Positions 35,908-43,867 of a stretch of 64,000 nucleotides of DNA are shown here, piece by piece. This DNA is from Alphaproteobacteria bacterium (GTDB taxonomy: Bacteria; Pseudomonadota; Alphaproteobacteria; UBA8366; GCA-2717185). How positions within the stretch are numbered: position 1 is the stretch's first letter; the number at the start of each line of letters is the position of its first letter. The notes beneath the pieces are model-generated. The model did not search any database. It saw only the letters and a list, made by a program, of their open reading frames with translations, and was not told the DNA's origin. The stretch is from the NCBI GenBank assembly GCA_040905865.1, contig JBBDQU010000075.1, positions 1-64,000 of the forward strand. Reading direction: 5' to 3'. Position numbers and translations under genes: made by a program.

Positions 35908-36849
35908 TCACAACGTCAATGCCGCCCCGTCCCGCAGCACGGCAAGCGCTTCTTCGGTGTAATCACCGTCGCCAGTGTGCAGGGTCAGCCCCGCCGAAAG
36001 ATGCAGCGGCGCATGGACATCCCGGCGGGCGCGAACAATCACCCGCTTCGCCGGGCGTCCCCTGCCGGGCCAGAGCGGAAACACGACGATCCCCCCGGCC
36101 CGCTGCCGCAGCAGCGCCAGGATTTCGTCCAGCCGGTCGGCGCGGTGCACCATCGTGACGCTGCCCTTCGGCGCCGTCATCCGCAGGCAGAAACCGATCC
36201 AGGCATCCAGGCCGGCTTCCCCCTCGACCATCGCCATGGCCTTCGACGGATCGGGCGGCGGCGCGCCGCGCCCGGCGGGCAGATAGGGCGGATTGGCCAT
36301 AACGTGATCGAAGCCGCCCGGCGCCAGCACCGCGGGCGGGTGCAGCAGATCGCCCGTGACAATCGTCACGCGCGATTCGAAGCCGTTGCGTCGGGTATTG
36401 TCCGCCGCGATGGCGGCCATGTTCGGCTGTATTTCGAGGCCGACAACCTGCGCGCCCGGTGTCCGCGACGCGTAACACAGGGCGGCCGCCCCGACACCCG
36501 TGCCCACATCCAGAACCCGGCCCGCGACCGCGGGGGTCGCCGCCGCCAGAAGCACGGGATCGATGGCCGCCCGGTAACCGCCGGCGTGCTGGCGCAGGGC
36601 CACGCGGCCACCCAGCAGGGTATCCGGCCGGGATCCCTGAGTTTCAAGTTCACCCGCATCGGCCAATAGCCGCCGGGCGGCCTCATAATCGGCATCGCCG
36701 ACCAGCAGGCGGCGCGGAATCGCGCTGATCGACCCTTCGAGGATGCTGGTATGGGTGTCGAAGACGATTGCCTCGATCTTCTGCTCCGCCAGCAGCGCCG
36801 TCAGCCAGGACAGCCGGACAGGGTCCGTGGTGCGCAGGAGTTCCTTCAC
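35908..36849 (-). CDS. DUF2007 domain fused to an N6-adenine-type methyltransferase (TrmN6-like)
   Basis: 313 residues in one uninterrupted frame. Residues about 1-70 (MKELLRTTDPVRLSWLTALLAEQKIEAIVFD...RRLLVGDADYEAARRLL) match the DUF2007 (putative signal-transducing) domain. From about 85 onward comes a class I SAM-dependent methyltransferase: VLDVGTGVGAAALCYASR (motif I), GLEIQPNMAAIAADNTRRNG (motif II) and the target-base motif NPPYLPAGRG. This resembles TrmN6, which modifies A37 of tRNA-Val. The fusion could target the enzyme or regulate it. It is divergent from the polyprenyl synthase gene, with 140 bp between them. Confidence 0.8.
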   Translation of the reverse strand: MKELLRTTDPVRLSWLTALLAEQKIEAIVFDTHTSILEGSISAIPRRLLVGDADYEAARRLLADAGELETQGSRPDTLLGGRVALRQHAGGYRAAIDPVLLAAATPAVAGRVLDVGTGVGAAALCYASRTPGAQVVGLEIQPNMAAIAADNTRRNGFESRVTIVTGDLLHPPAVLAPGGFDHVMANPPYLPAGRGAPPPDPSKAMAMVEGEAGLDAWIGFCLRMTAPKGSVTMVHRADRLDEILALLRQRAGGIVVFPLWPGRGRPAKRVIVRARRDVHAPLHLSAGLTLHTGDGDYTEEALAVLRDGAALTL

Positions 36850-36906
36850 AAGCGATCCGTCACGATACCGTTCTCCATCCCGGGGGCCGGCAAGCCGCGG
36901 CCCCTC

Positions 36907-36934
36907 TTGACCGTTGTGAGGGTTGAACTATGCT
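36907..36934 (+). promoter_or_regulatory. Candidate sigma-70 promoter of the polyprenyl synthase gene
   Basis: TTGACC (36907-36912) and TATGCT (36929-36934) are separated by 16 bases on the plus strand, about 57 bp before the proposed TTG start at 36991. Confidence 0.5.
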
Positions 36935-36990
36935 CAGGAGGCATCTGTCAATATTAAGGCGGCATTGAGGCGGCGTAGAGGGAACGGACA

Positions 36991-38013
36991 TTGGCGGTCG
37001 TCGTAGACATCGGACAATCACGCCGGGACAGCATCAAGCGGGCACTTGACCAGTTGACGACGCTGGTCGCGGACGACCTGAAGCGCGTCAACCAGGTCAT
37101 CGTGGACAGGATGGACAGTCCCGTGGCGCTGATCCCGCAACTGGCGGGACATATCATCGCGGCCGGCGGGAAACGGCTGCGGCCGCTGATCACGCTCGCG
37201 GCGGCGGACCTGTGCGGCTATCAGGGCGACCGGCATATCAGCCTCGCCGCCTGTGTCGAATTCATTCATACCGCGACGCTTCTGCATGACGACGTGGTTG
37301 ACGATTCCGACCTGCGGCGCGGCCAGGACAGCGCCAGGGCGGTCTGGGGCAACCAGGCATCGGTCCTGGTGGGCGATTTCCTGTTTTCGCGGGCCTTCCA
37401 GCTCATGGTGCAGGACGGGTCGCTCCGCGTGCTGAAAATCCTCTCCGACGCCTCGGCGACCATCGCCGAGGGCGAGGTCATGCAGCTGATGACCACCAAC
37501 GATACGGAAACCAGCGAAGCGGCCTATATGGACGTCATCCGCGCCAAGACCGCGAAACTGTTCGCAGCCGCCGCGGAGATCGGCGCCGTCGTGGCCGAAC
37601 GTCCGTCATCGGAGAGCGAGGCGCTGGAAAGCTACGGGATGAATTTCGGCATCGCCTTTCAGCTCGTCGATGACGTGCTCGATTATTCCGCGGAGCAGGC
37701 GCAACTGGGCAAGACCATCGGCGACGATTTCCGGGAAGGCAAGATCACCCTGCCCGTCGTGCTCGCCTGGCGGCGCGGTACGGAAGCGGAGCGGGAATTC
37801 TGGCGCAGGGCCCTGGAATCCATGGAACAGCAGGATGGCGACCTGGACCGCGCCATTGAATTGATGAACAAGTACAATACATTGTCCGACACCATCGAAC
37901 GCTCGCGCCACTACGGCGCTATCGCACGGGATGCGCTGGGAATATTTCCGGAGACGGAAACCAAGCGGGCGCTCGTCAATCTGATCGATTTCTGCATCGA
38001 CCGCGCGTATTGA
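36991..38013 (+). CDS. ispB: All-trans polyprenyl diphosphate synthase (IspB-like)
   Basis: 340 residues starting at a TTG codon (GAGGGAACGGACA upstream). The first aspartate-rich motif is DDVVDDSDLRRG (about residues 100-111) and the second is LVDDVLDY. It has the conserved GGKRLRPL near residue 57-64. Members condense isopentenyl diphosphate units on farnesyl diphosphate and make the octa- to decaprenyl tail of ubiquinone; chain length is not visible. A further TauD-type dioxygenase gene follows after 48 bp. Divergent from the methyltransferase fusion gene. Confidence 0.9.
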   Translation: MAVVVDIGQSRRDSIKRALDQLTTLVADDLKRVNQVIVDRMDSPVALIPQLAGHIIAAGGKRLRPLITLAAADLCGYQGDRHISLAACVEFIHTATLLHDDVVDDSDLRRGQDSARAVWGNQASVLVGDFLFSRAFQLMVQDGSLRVLKILSDASATIAEGEVMQLMTTNDTETSEAAYMDVIRAKTAKLFAAAAEIGAVVAERPSSESEALESYGMNFGIAFQLVDDVLDYSAEQAQLGKTIGDDFREGKITLPVVLAWRRGTEAEREFWRRALESMEQQDGDLDRAIELMNKYNTLSDTIERSRHYGAIARDALGIFPETETKRALVNLIDFCIDRAY

Positions 38014-38061
38014 CCCGGGATTCGCGGCCCGTCACGGACGACATGCTGGGAGGCAGTCAAC

Positions 38062-38889
38062 ATGGCAAGCAACCATCTGGACATTCAACCGATCTCGGGC
38101 GCCATGGGCGCGGAGGTTTCCGGCGTCGATCTGGCGCAGCCGCTCGACGATCAGACATTCGGCGAAATATACCAGGCGCTGCTCGATCACTGCGCAATCT
38201 TCTTTCATGACCAGGACGTCACCCCGGCGCAACAGGTCGCCTTCGCGCGGCGATTCGGCGACATCCACCTGCACCCCCATATCCGGGGCCTGCCGGACCA
38301 GCCGGAAGTCTTCCCCATCATCAAGGATGTGGACGACGTGTCGAATCTGGGCGACAGCTGGCATACGGACCAGATGTTTACCGACACGCCGGTCCGGGTC
38401 ACCATGCTGTACGCCAAGGAAGTGCCCCCCTTCGGCGGCGATACGCTGTTCGCCAATGCCGCGCTGGCCTATGACAATCTTTCCGACGGCATGAAGGCGA
38501 TGCTGAACGGGCTCCAGACGCGTAACCAGTACAACAAGAAAAAGCCCCGCGCCGCCGCGATGAAGGTGGAGGCCGTGGAGGAGGAAGCGCCCCAGGCGAT
38601 CCACCCGCTGGTCCGCGTACACCGGGAAACCGGACGCAACGTGATCTATATCAGCTATGACGGCATCACGCGGAACATCGTCGGCATGACCGAGGAGGAA
38701 AGCCGGCCCCTGCTGGACTATCTGCGCAGCCATGTCGCGCGTCCGGAGCACACCTGCCGATTCCGCTGGCGGAAAGGAACGCTGGGGTTATGGGACAACC
38801 GCAGCGTTCAGCACATGGCGATCAACGACTATCATGGTTATCGCCGGGTCATGCACCGGATCACGGCGGGGCCCGAAGCCTCGCACTGA
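38062..38889 (+). CDS. TauD/TfdA-family dioxygenase (third copy)
   Basis: 275 residues. H101 and D103 (WHTDQMF) are the iron ligands, with the distal His in RSVQHMAIND near 252 and the arginine in YRRVMHRI. N-terminal IQPISGAMGAEVSGVDLAQPLDD is typical of TauD. Catalyses 2-oxoglutarate-dependent oxidation of an unknown substrate. Converges on the CoA-transferase genes, whose end lies 20 bp away. Compared with the other two dioxygenases in the window it is the closest to classic TauD by motif spacing. Confidence 0.85.
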   Translation: MASNHLDIQPISGAMGAEVSGVDLAQPLDDQTFGEIYQALLDHCAIFFHDQDVTPAQQVAFARRFGDIHLHPHIRGLPDQPEVFPIIKDVDDVSNLGDSWHTDQMFTDTPVRVTMLYAKEVPPFGGDTLFANAALAYDNLSDGMKAMLNGLQTRNQYNKKKPRAAAMKVEAVEEEAPQAIHPLVRVHRETGRNVIYISYDGITRNIVGMTEEESRPLLDYLRSHVARPEHTCRFRWRKGTLGLWDNRSVQHMAINDYHGYRRVMHRITAGPEASH

Positions 38890-38909
38890 CGGGGCTTCGC
38901 CGGAACCGG

Positions 38910-39581
38910 TCAGGCGGCGATCGTGCCGATCGTATCCGGCAGGATCAGCCGTGCGCCGGTTGCCGCGACGATTTCGTCAACCGTGAAGCCGGGGGCCACT
39001 TCCTCCAGCACGAACCCTTCCGGCGTCACGGCGACCACCGCCATGTCGGTGAATATCTTGGTGACGCAGCGCTGCGTCGTCAGCGGATAGGTCAGCGACT
39101 CGACGATTTTCGGTTCGCCGCCCTTGTCCGTATGGGTCATGGTCGCAAAGACCTGTTTCGCGCCCACCGCGATATCCATCGCGCCGCCGACATTGCCGCG
39201 CGTCGCATTCGGCAGGCGCCAGTTCGCAAGATCGCCATTGACCGCCACCTGAAATGCGCCGAGCACCGCCGCATCCAGCCGCCCGCCGCGCGCCACCGCA
39301 AAGGAATCGGCGTGATGGACGAAGGCGCCGCCGGGGATCAGCGACACCGGCCCCTTGCCGGCGCTCATCAGGTCGGGGTCGATATCCTCCTCGCGTTCCG
39401 GGCGCGGCCCCATGCCGATAATGCCGTTCTCGCTGTGGAAAATGACGTCGCGGCCTTCCGGGATGTAATTGACCACCAGCGTCGGTATGCCGATGCCGAG
39501 GTTGACGAGCCAGCCGTCCTGGAGTTCGGCCGCGACGCGGCAGGCCATCTGCTCGCGGGTCAGGAGATGCGGGTTTGTCAT
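38910..39581 (-). CDS. scoB: 3-oxoacid CoA-transferase subunit B
   Basis: 223 residues from ATG 39581, overlapping the stop of scoA by four bases (ATGA). A much longer open frame to 40157 is a shadow of scoA. The N-terminus has GWLVNLGIGIPTLVVNYIPEG and the catalytic glutamate is in HSENGIIGMGP. GGAMDIAVGAKQV and the C-terminal region follow. With subunit A it forms a heterodimeric or heterotetrameric enzyme that moves CoA from succinyl-CoA to 3-oxoacids such as acetoacetate, part of ketone-body and polyhydroxyalkanoate metabolism. Confidence 0.9.
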   Translation of the reverse strand: MTNPHLLTREQMACRVAAELQDGWLVNLGIGIPTLVVNYIPEGRDVIFHSENGIIGMGPRPEREEDIDPDLMSAGKGPVSLIPGGAFVHHADSFAVARGGRLDAAVLGAFQVAVNGDLANWRLPNATRGNVGGAMDIAVGAKQVFATMTHTDKGGEPKIVESLTYPLTTQRCVTKIFTDMAVVAVTPEGFVLEEVAPGFTVDEIVAATGARLILPDTIGTIAA

Positions 39582-40294
39582 GATGCGGGTTTCCCAATCG
39601 TGCCGGGCGTGTAGGGACCGGCTATATAATAGCAATCGACGAAGACGCCGGGCGTCACGATGGTGTCGGGGTCCATCGACCCGAGGGGCACTTCCTCCGT
39701 CGCTTCCACGATGGTGCAGTCCGCCGCCATCGCCATCACCGGGTTGAAGTTCCGCGCCGCCATCCGGTAGGTCAGGTTGCCGCGCGGATCGACCTGTTTC
39801 GCCTTGATCAGGGCGAAATCGGCCCGCAGCGGCCGCTCGACGACATAGTCCCGCCCGTCGATTTCCATCACGGGCTTGCCCGCCGCCAGGTCGGTGCCGA
39901 GGGCGGTCGGCGTCAGGAATCCGCCGAGCCCGGCCCCCGCCGCCCGCAATCGTTCGGCCAGCGTGCCCTGCGGCACGATTTCCAGGTCGATCAGACCCTT
40001 GTCGTGCAGGTCCGTGAACACGAAAGAATCCTTCGAGGTGGAGAAGGTGCAGATCACCTTGGCGACGCAGCCTTCCTCGATCAGCCGCGCGACGCCGATC
40101 CGCCCGTTGCCGGCGTTGTTGTTGACCAGCGTCAGCCCGCGCAGCCCGCGGCCGCATAACCCTTCGATCAGCACTTCGGGGACGCCGCCGAAACCAAATC
40201 CGGCGACCAGTACGGTCGAGCCGTCGGTCACCCGGTCCAGCGCCGCGTCCAGCGTGTCAGCTTTCTTGTTTTTCATCTTGTTTGAATTCGCCAT
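39578..40294 (-). CDS. scoA: 3-oxoacid CoA-transferase subunit A
   Basis: 238 residues from ATG 40294 (MANSNK); an internal ATG at 40276 (MKNKK) is nearly as likely, and a TTG at 40312 would extend it. Typical segments are GSTVLVAGFGFGGVPEVLIEGL, TLVNNNAGNGRIG, and the C-terminal TIVTPGVFVDCYY. It works with subunit B, encoded immediately downstream with a four-base overlap. The pair is isolated from other ketone-body genes. The ispG gene lies upstream, in the same direction, about 70 bp away. Confidence 0.9.
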   Translation of the reverse strand: MANSNKMKNKKADTLDAALDRVTDGSTVLVAGFGFGGVPEVLIEGLCGRGLRGLTLVNNNAGNGRIGVARLIEEGCVAKVICTFSTSKDSFVFTDLHDKGLIDLEIVPQGTLAERLRAAGAGLGGFLTPTALGTDLAAGKPVMEIDGRDYVVERPLRADFALIKAKQVDPRGNLTYRMAARNFNPVMAMAADCTIVEATEEVPLGSMDPDTIVTPGVFVDCYYIAGPYTPGTIGKPAS

Positions 40295-40366
40295 GCATCG
40301 CGCCGCGCCCAATCGACGGCTACCGCGACGTTAGCGCAGCCTTCCGAACGGAGCAAATCAGACCTT

Positions 40367-41593
40367 TCAGACCCGCTTTTCGTAGTGGCTTTCGATATAC
40401 TCGTCGACCAGCACCTTGAACTGGTCGGCGATATCCGCGCCGCGCAGGGTGACCGCCTTCCTGCCGTCGATGAAGACCGGCGCCGCCGGTTCCTCGCCGG
40501 TGCCGGGCAGGCTGATGCCGATATCCGCATGCTTGCTTTCGCCGGGGCCGTTCACGATACAGCCCATCACGGCGAGGTTCAGTTCTTCCACGCCGGTATA
40601 CTGCTTGCGCCATTCCGGCATCCGGTCGCGGACATAGCCCTGGATCCGTTCCGCGAGGTGCTGGAACACCGTGCTGGTCGTGCGGCCGCAACCGGGACAG
40701 GCCGTCACCTGCGGCACGAAGGAGCGGAACCCCATCGTCTGCAGGATTTCCTGGCCGACGACAACTTCGCGCGTGCGGTCGCCGCCGGGTTCCGGGGTCA
40801 GCGATATCCGGATCGTGTCGCCGATGCCTTCCTGCAGCAGCACGGCGAGCGCGGCGGTCGAGGCAACGATGCCCTTCGACCCCATGCCGGCCTCGGTCAG
40901 GCCCAGATGCAGGGCGTAGTCGCCGCGATCGGCCAGCATCCGGTAGACCGCGATGAGGCTCTGCACCTCGCTCACCTTGCAGGACAGGATGATCCTGTCG
41001 CGTCCCATGCCGAGCGACTCGGCCCGTTTCGCGCTTTCGATGGCGGACACGACCAGCGCTTCATGGGTGATTTCGGCGGCGGGCTTCGGATTGGCCCGTT
41101 TCGCATTCTCGTCCATCATGCGGGTCGCAAGGTCCTGGTCCAGACTGCCCCAGTTCACGCCGATCCGCACCGGCTTGCCGTATTTCAGCGCCGTCTCGAT
41201 CATGGACGAGAACTGCGTGTCGCGCTTTTCGCGGAAACCCACATTGCCCGGATTGATCCGGTACTTCGCCAGGGCTTCGGCGCAGGCCGGGTTATCCTCC
41301 AGCAGCTTGTGGCCGATATAATGGAAATCGCCGACCAGCGGCACATTGACACCAAGCCTGTCCAGCCCGTCGCGGATATGCGGGATGGCCCGGGCCGCTT
41401 CCGGCCGGTCCACCGTCACGCGCACCAGTTCGGAACCCGCCCGCGCCAGCGCCGCGGTCTGCGCCACCGTCGCGTCGACATCGGCCGTGTCGGTATTGGT
41501 CATGGACTGCACGACGATCGGCGCGCCGCCGCCAATAGCGACGTCTCCGACCATCACGGAAACCGTTTTCCGCCGCTGTATCATATTTGACAT
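40367..41593 (-). CDS. ispG: 4-hydroxy-3-methylbut-2-en-1-yl diphosphate synthase (flavodoxin)
   Basis: 408 residues. N-terminus [36 protein letters not shown] is highly typical (quoted in shorter parts: [13 protein letters not shown] and TDTADVDAT). The TIM-barrel domain is followed by the Fe-S domain with CPGCGRTT and [15 protein letters not shown], the three cysteines of the [4Fe-4S] cluster. It is the penultimate enzyme of the MEP isoprenoid pathway, and sits only 3 kb from polyprenyl diphosphate synthase. The C-terminal tail is short and ends with ESHYEKRV. Confidence 0.95.
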   Translation of the reverse strand: MSNMIQRRKTVSVMVGDVAIGGGAPIVVQSMTNTDTADVDATVAQTAALARAGSELVRVTVDRPEAARAIPHIRDGLDRLGVNVPLVGDFHYIGHKLLEDNPACAEALAKYRINPGNVGFREKRDTQFSSMIETALKYGKPVRIGVNWGSLDQDLATRMMDENAKRANPKPAAEITHEALVVSAIESAKRAESLGMGRDRIILSCKVSEVQSLIAVYRMLADRGDYALHLGLTEAGMGSKGIVASTAALAVLLQEGIGDTIRISLTPEPGGDRTREVVVGQEILQTMGFRSFVPQVTACPGCGRTTSTVFQHLAERIQGYVRDRMPEWRKQYTGVEELNLAVMGCIVNGPGESKHADIGISLPGTGEEPAAPVFIDGRKAVTLRGADIADQFKVLVDEYIESHYEKRV

Positions 41594-41686
41594 GGACCCT
41601 CTGCTTTCCCCGGGCGGCAGCCCCGCAACATCACCTATCCGAACTATGGATATACCCCCGAACGGCGGAAAAGCGATAGGCGCCGA

Positions 41687-42019
41687 TTATGAAAATTCAG
41701 TGATGAAATACCGCGCCGGTTCGTCTCCGACGGCCTGCGGCCGGTGGCGGTGATCGTATCCCGCCGGGATGTGGACGATATCGCCCGGCCCCACCTCGAC
41801 CGCATGGTCGGGAAACTCGTAGCGCAGCCGACCGGAAATGACATAGGCGCTGTGCCCGGTTTCGCACCATGTGTCGCGCTGCGCGCCGCCCGGGCTGCGT
41901 TCCTGGTACCGCACGATCATGCCGTCCGGCATTTGCGCTTCCTTCACCTTCAGCGTGGGGCTTGCGGCGACCAGCGGCGCGGCGCTGGCGCGAAACACAT
42001 AGGGGCTGTCCTGCGTCAT
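41687..42019 (-). CDS. Small cupin-domain protein
   Basis: 110 residues from ATG 42019 (MTQDSPYVF); an in-frame ATG at 42052 is possible. One cupin barrel is visible: GHSAYVISGRLRYEFPDHAVEVGPGDIVHIPAGYDHRHRP, in which the G-x5-HxH-like first motif is reduced but the second (PGD-x-HIPAG-x-x-H) is good. Single-domain cupins bind a metal and may be enzymes or sensors; the substrate is unknown. It lies between ispG and tRNA-Pro. Confidence 0.72.
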   Translation of the reverse strand: MTQDSPYVFRASAAPLVAASPTLKVKEAQMPDGMIVRYQERSPGGAQRDTWCETGHSAYVISGRLRYEFPDHAVEVGPGDIVHIPAGYDHRHRPQAVGDEPARYFITEFS

Positions 42020-42081
42020 CGTCCACCTGCCCGGAATAAATGAGGCCGACATTCAACCGCGGCTTATGGCGACCAGTGAAA

Positions 42082-42158
42082 TGGTCGGGGAGAGAGGATT
42101 CGAACCTCCGGCCCCTACGTCCCGAACGTAGTGCTCTACCAGGCTGAGCTACTCCCCG
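42082..42158 (-). tRNA. tRNA-Pro (anticodon CGG)
   Basis: A full cloverleaf is readable on the minus strand. The 5' acceptor arm CGGGGAG pairs with CTCCCCG, followed by the discriminator A and an encoded CCA. The anticodon loop TTCGGGA gives CGG (reads CCG). The T arm contains GGTTCGAATCC. It ends at 42082 including CCA and begins at 42158. The D arm contains AGCTCAGCCTGGTAGAGC, the normal form. Confidence 0.97.
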
Positions 42159-42546
42159 CCGCGGCGTGCCTTATATACCCAGACCCGATACATGGCAATC
42201 GCCCGTCAGGCCGAAATTGGTCAAAATCGTGACACGCGGCGGCATTCGCCGAAAAGGAGCGGAAATACGGGGGCGACGCATACCGCCAGCGGGACAATAA
42301 TTTCTACCACGCCACGAATACATCCAATAGACGCAACCCGACTCAGTTTTCCGCTGCATGCCGGTAACAAAACGGAAATACCGCCTTTCCATATGGCTGT
42401 ATTCGCTTGAGCACTTGCTTCTGCTGGGGTAGCCTTTTTATCCTGTGGCGCGTGTTCGAACAAAAAATACAATAATAATAATGTTCAGGAAATAGCGCGG
42501 CGCTGAATATTGACGCAGCAATAGATTACCCAGGGAGGTAACAGGT
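42159..42546. other. Intergenic region of about 390 bp upstream of the TRAP operon
   Basis: No gene is supported. The right half is relatively AT-rich and contains the candidate promoter at 42407-42435. A ribosome binding site GGGAGG lies about ten bases before the start of the TRAP binding protein gene. Confidence 0.5.
42407..42435 (+). promoter_or_regulatory. Candidate sigma-70 promoter of the TRAP transporter operon
   Basis: TTGAGC (42407-42412) and TAGCCT (42430-42435) with a 17-base spacer, about 110 bp before the ATG of the binding protein gene. The -10 is weak, so this is tentative. Confidence 0.35.
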
Positions 42547-43617
42547 ATGGATTTCAAGAAACTTATGAAGGCCGGCATCGCGTTCGGTCTGGTAGGCGGG
42601 ATCGGTCTCGCCGCCACGGGCCCGGCGGATGCCGCGAAGGTCCGCTGGAAAATGCAGAGCACCTTCGGCAGCAGCCTGGCGCATCTCGGCACATCGGGCG
42701 TCCGCTTCGTGGATAACGTCGACGTCATGTCCGGCGGCGATATCAACATCAAGTTCTTCGAGCCGGGTGCGCTTGTGCCGGCACTGGAATGTTTCGACGC
42801 GGCGTCCAAGGGTTCGGTCGAATCATGCTGGACCACGCCAGGCTATCACACCGCGAAATATCCGGCGCTGGCGTTCTTCACAACCGTTCCGTTCGGCCCG
42901 CAGATCGGCGAAATGTTGGCCTGGAAGTGGTTCGGCGGCGGCCAGGAACTGCGCAATGAAATTTACGACAAGCACGATCTGATTGGATTCGACGGCGCGT
43001 CAATCGGCCCGGAAACCTCCGGCTGGTTCAAGAATGAAATCACCTCGCTGGAGCAGGTCAAGGGCCTGAAGATGCGCTTCTTCGGTCTCGGCGCCAAGGT
43101 CATGGCCAAGTTGGGCGTGCAGACGCAGCTGCTTGCCGCCGCGGATATTTATCCGGCACTGGAACGCGGCGTTATCGACGCCACCGAATTTTCGATGCCC
43201 GCCATGGACATCCAGCTCGGTTTCTACCAGGCCGCGAAGTACAACTACTTCCCGGGCTGGCATCAGCAGGTTTCTGTAAACGAGTTTCTGGTGAACAAGA
43301 CGGCCTGGAACAAGCTCAGCGACCAGCAGAAGCGCATCATTGAGGTCGCCCTGGGTGAATCGGTCATGCATACCTATGCCGAAACAGAGGCAAAGAATTT
43401 CGGCGCCATGCAGGAAATGCAGGAAAAGCATGGGGTCGAGATTCGTCGCTGGCCGGATGAAACCCTGAAGGCGTTCGAAACCGCCTGGCTCGAAGTCGTG
43501 AAGGAAGATTCCGCAAGCGATCCGATCTTCAAGAAGGTTGCGGACCACTTCTATGACTTCCGCGCCAAGTACAAGGTCTGGGGCGATGCCCAGTACCTGA
43601 AAGGCACCTACCAGTAA
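42547..43617 (+). CDS. TRAP transporter substrate-binding protein (DctP family)
   Basis: 356 residues with a signal peptide (about 1-29, ending GPADAAKV). The DctP fold is seen in VRWKMQSTFGSS, then GPETSGWFKNEITSLEQVKGLKMRFFGLGAKVMAKLG with the substrate-carboxylate arginine in KMRFFG and the NEFLVNKTAW region, and a helical C-terminus. The sequence belongs to the branch annotated as mannitol/chloroaromatic-type TRAP binding proteins, which bind carboxylates. It is the first gene of an operon with large and small permeases. A terminator-like hairpin right after the stop (43664-43699) probably gives an excess of this protein over the permeases. Confidence 0.88.
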   Translation: MDFKKLMKAGIAFGLVGGIGLAATGPADAAKVRWKMQSTFGSSLAHLGTSGVRFVDNVDVMSGGDINIKFFEPGALVPALECFDAASKGSVESCWTTPGYHTAKYPALAFFTTVPFGPQIGEMLAWKWFGGGQELRNEIYDKHDLIGFDGASIGPETSGWFKNEITSLEQVKGLKMRFFGLGAKVMAKLGVQTQLLAAADIYPALERGVIDATEFSMPAMDIQLGFYQAAKYNYFPGWHQQVSVNEFLVNKTAWNKLSDQQKRIIEVALGESVMHTYAETEAKNFGAMQEMQEKHGVEIRRWPDETLKAFETAWLEVVKEDSASDPIFKKVADHFYDFRAKYKVWGDAQYLKGTYQ

Positions 43618-43663
43618 GGTCGTACTACGTAGAATTTCCTGAACATGCGCTAGCTTGAATATT

Positions 43664-43699
43664 GCTGGAGTCCTTGGTCCAAAGGGCTCCAGCATTTTT
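43664..43699 (+). terminator. Intrinsic terminator or attenuator after the TRAP binding-protein gene
   Basis: Stem GCTGGAGTCC / GGGCTCCAGC (10 bp with one G-T pair), 10-base loop, and a T run (TTTTT at 43695-43699). It lies 47 bp after the stop codon, within the TRAP operon. Confidence 0.8.
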
Positions 43700-43867
43700 C
43701 AACGGCCATGGAAAAGGATTTCGATACACAGCTCCCGTCGGGGCCGGTTACGTAAAATAAGAAACGACCCGCCAATACTGTACAAATAATCACCGGCAAA
43801 AAATGCCGGGAAATAATAAAATAGGCCAAAGGAACAGGCTTCAGGCGGATCAGGAGAGGCAAAAGTC

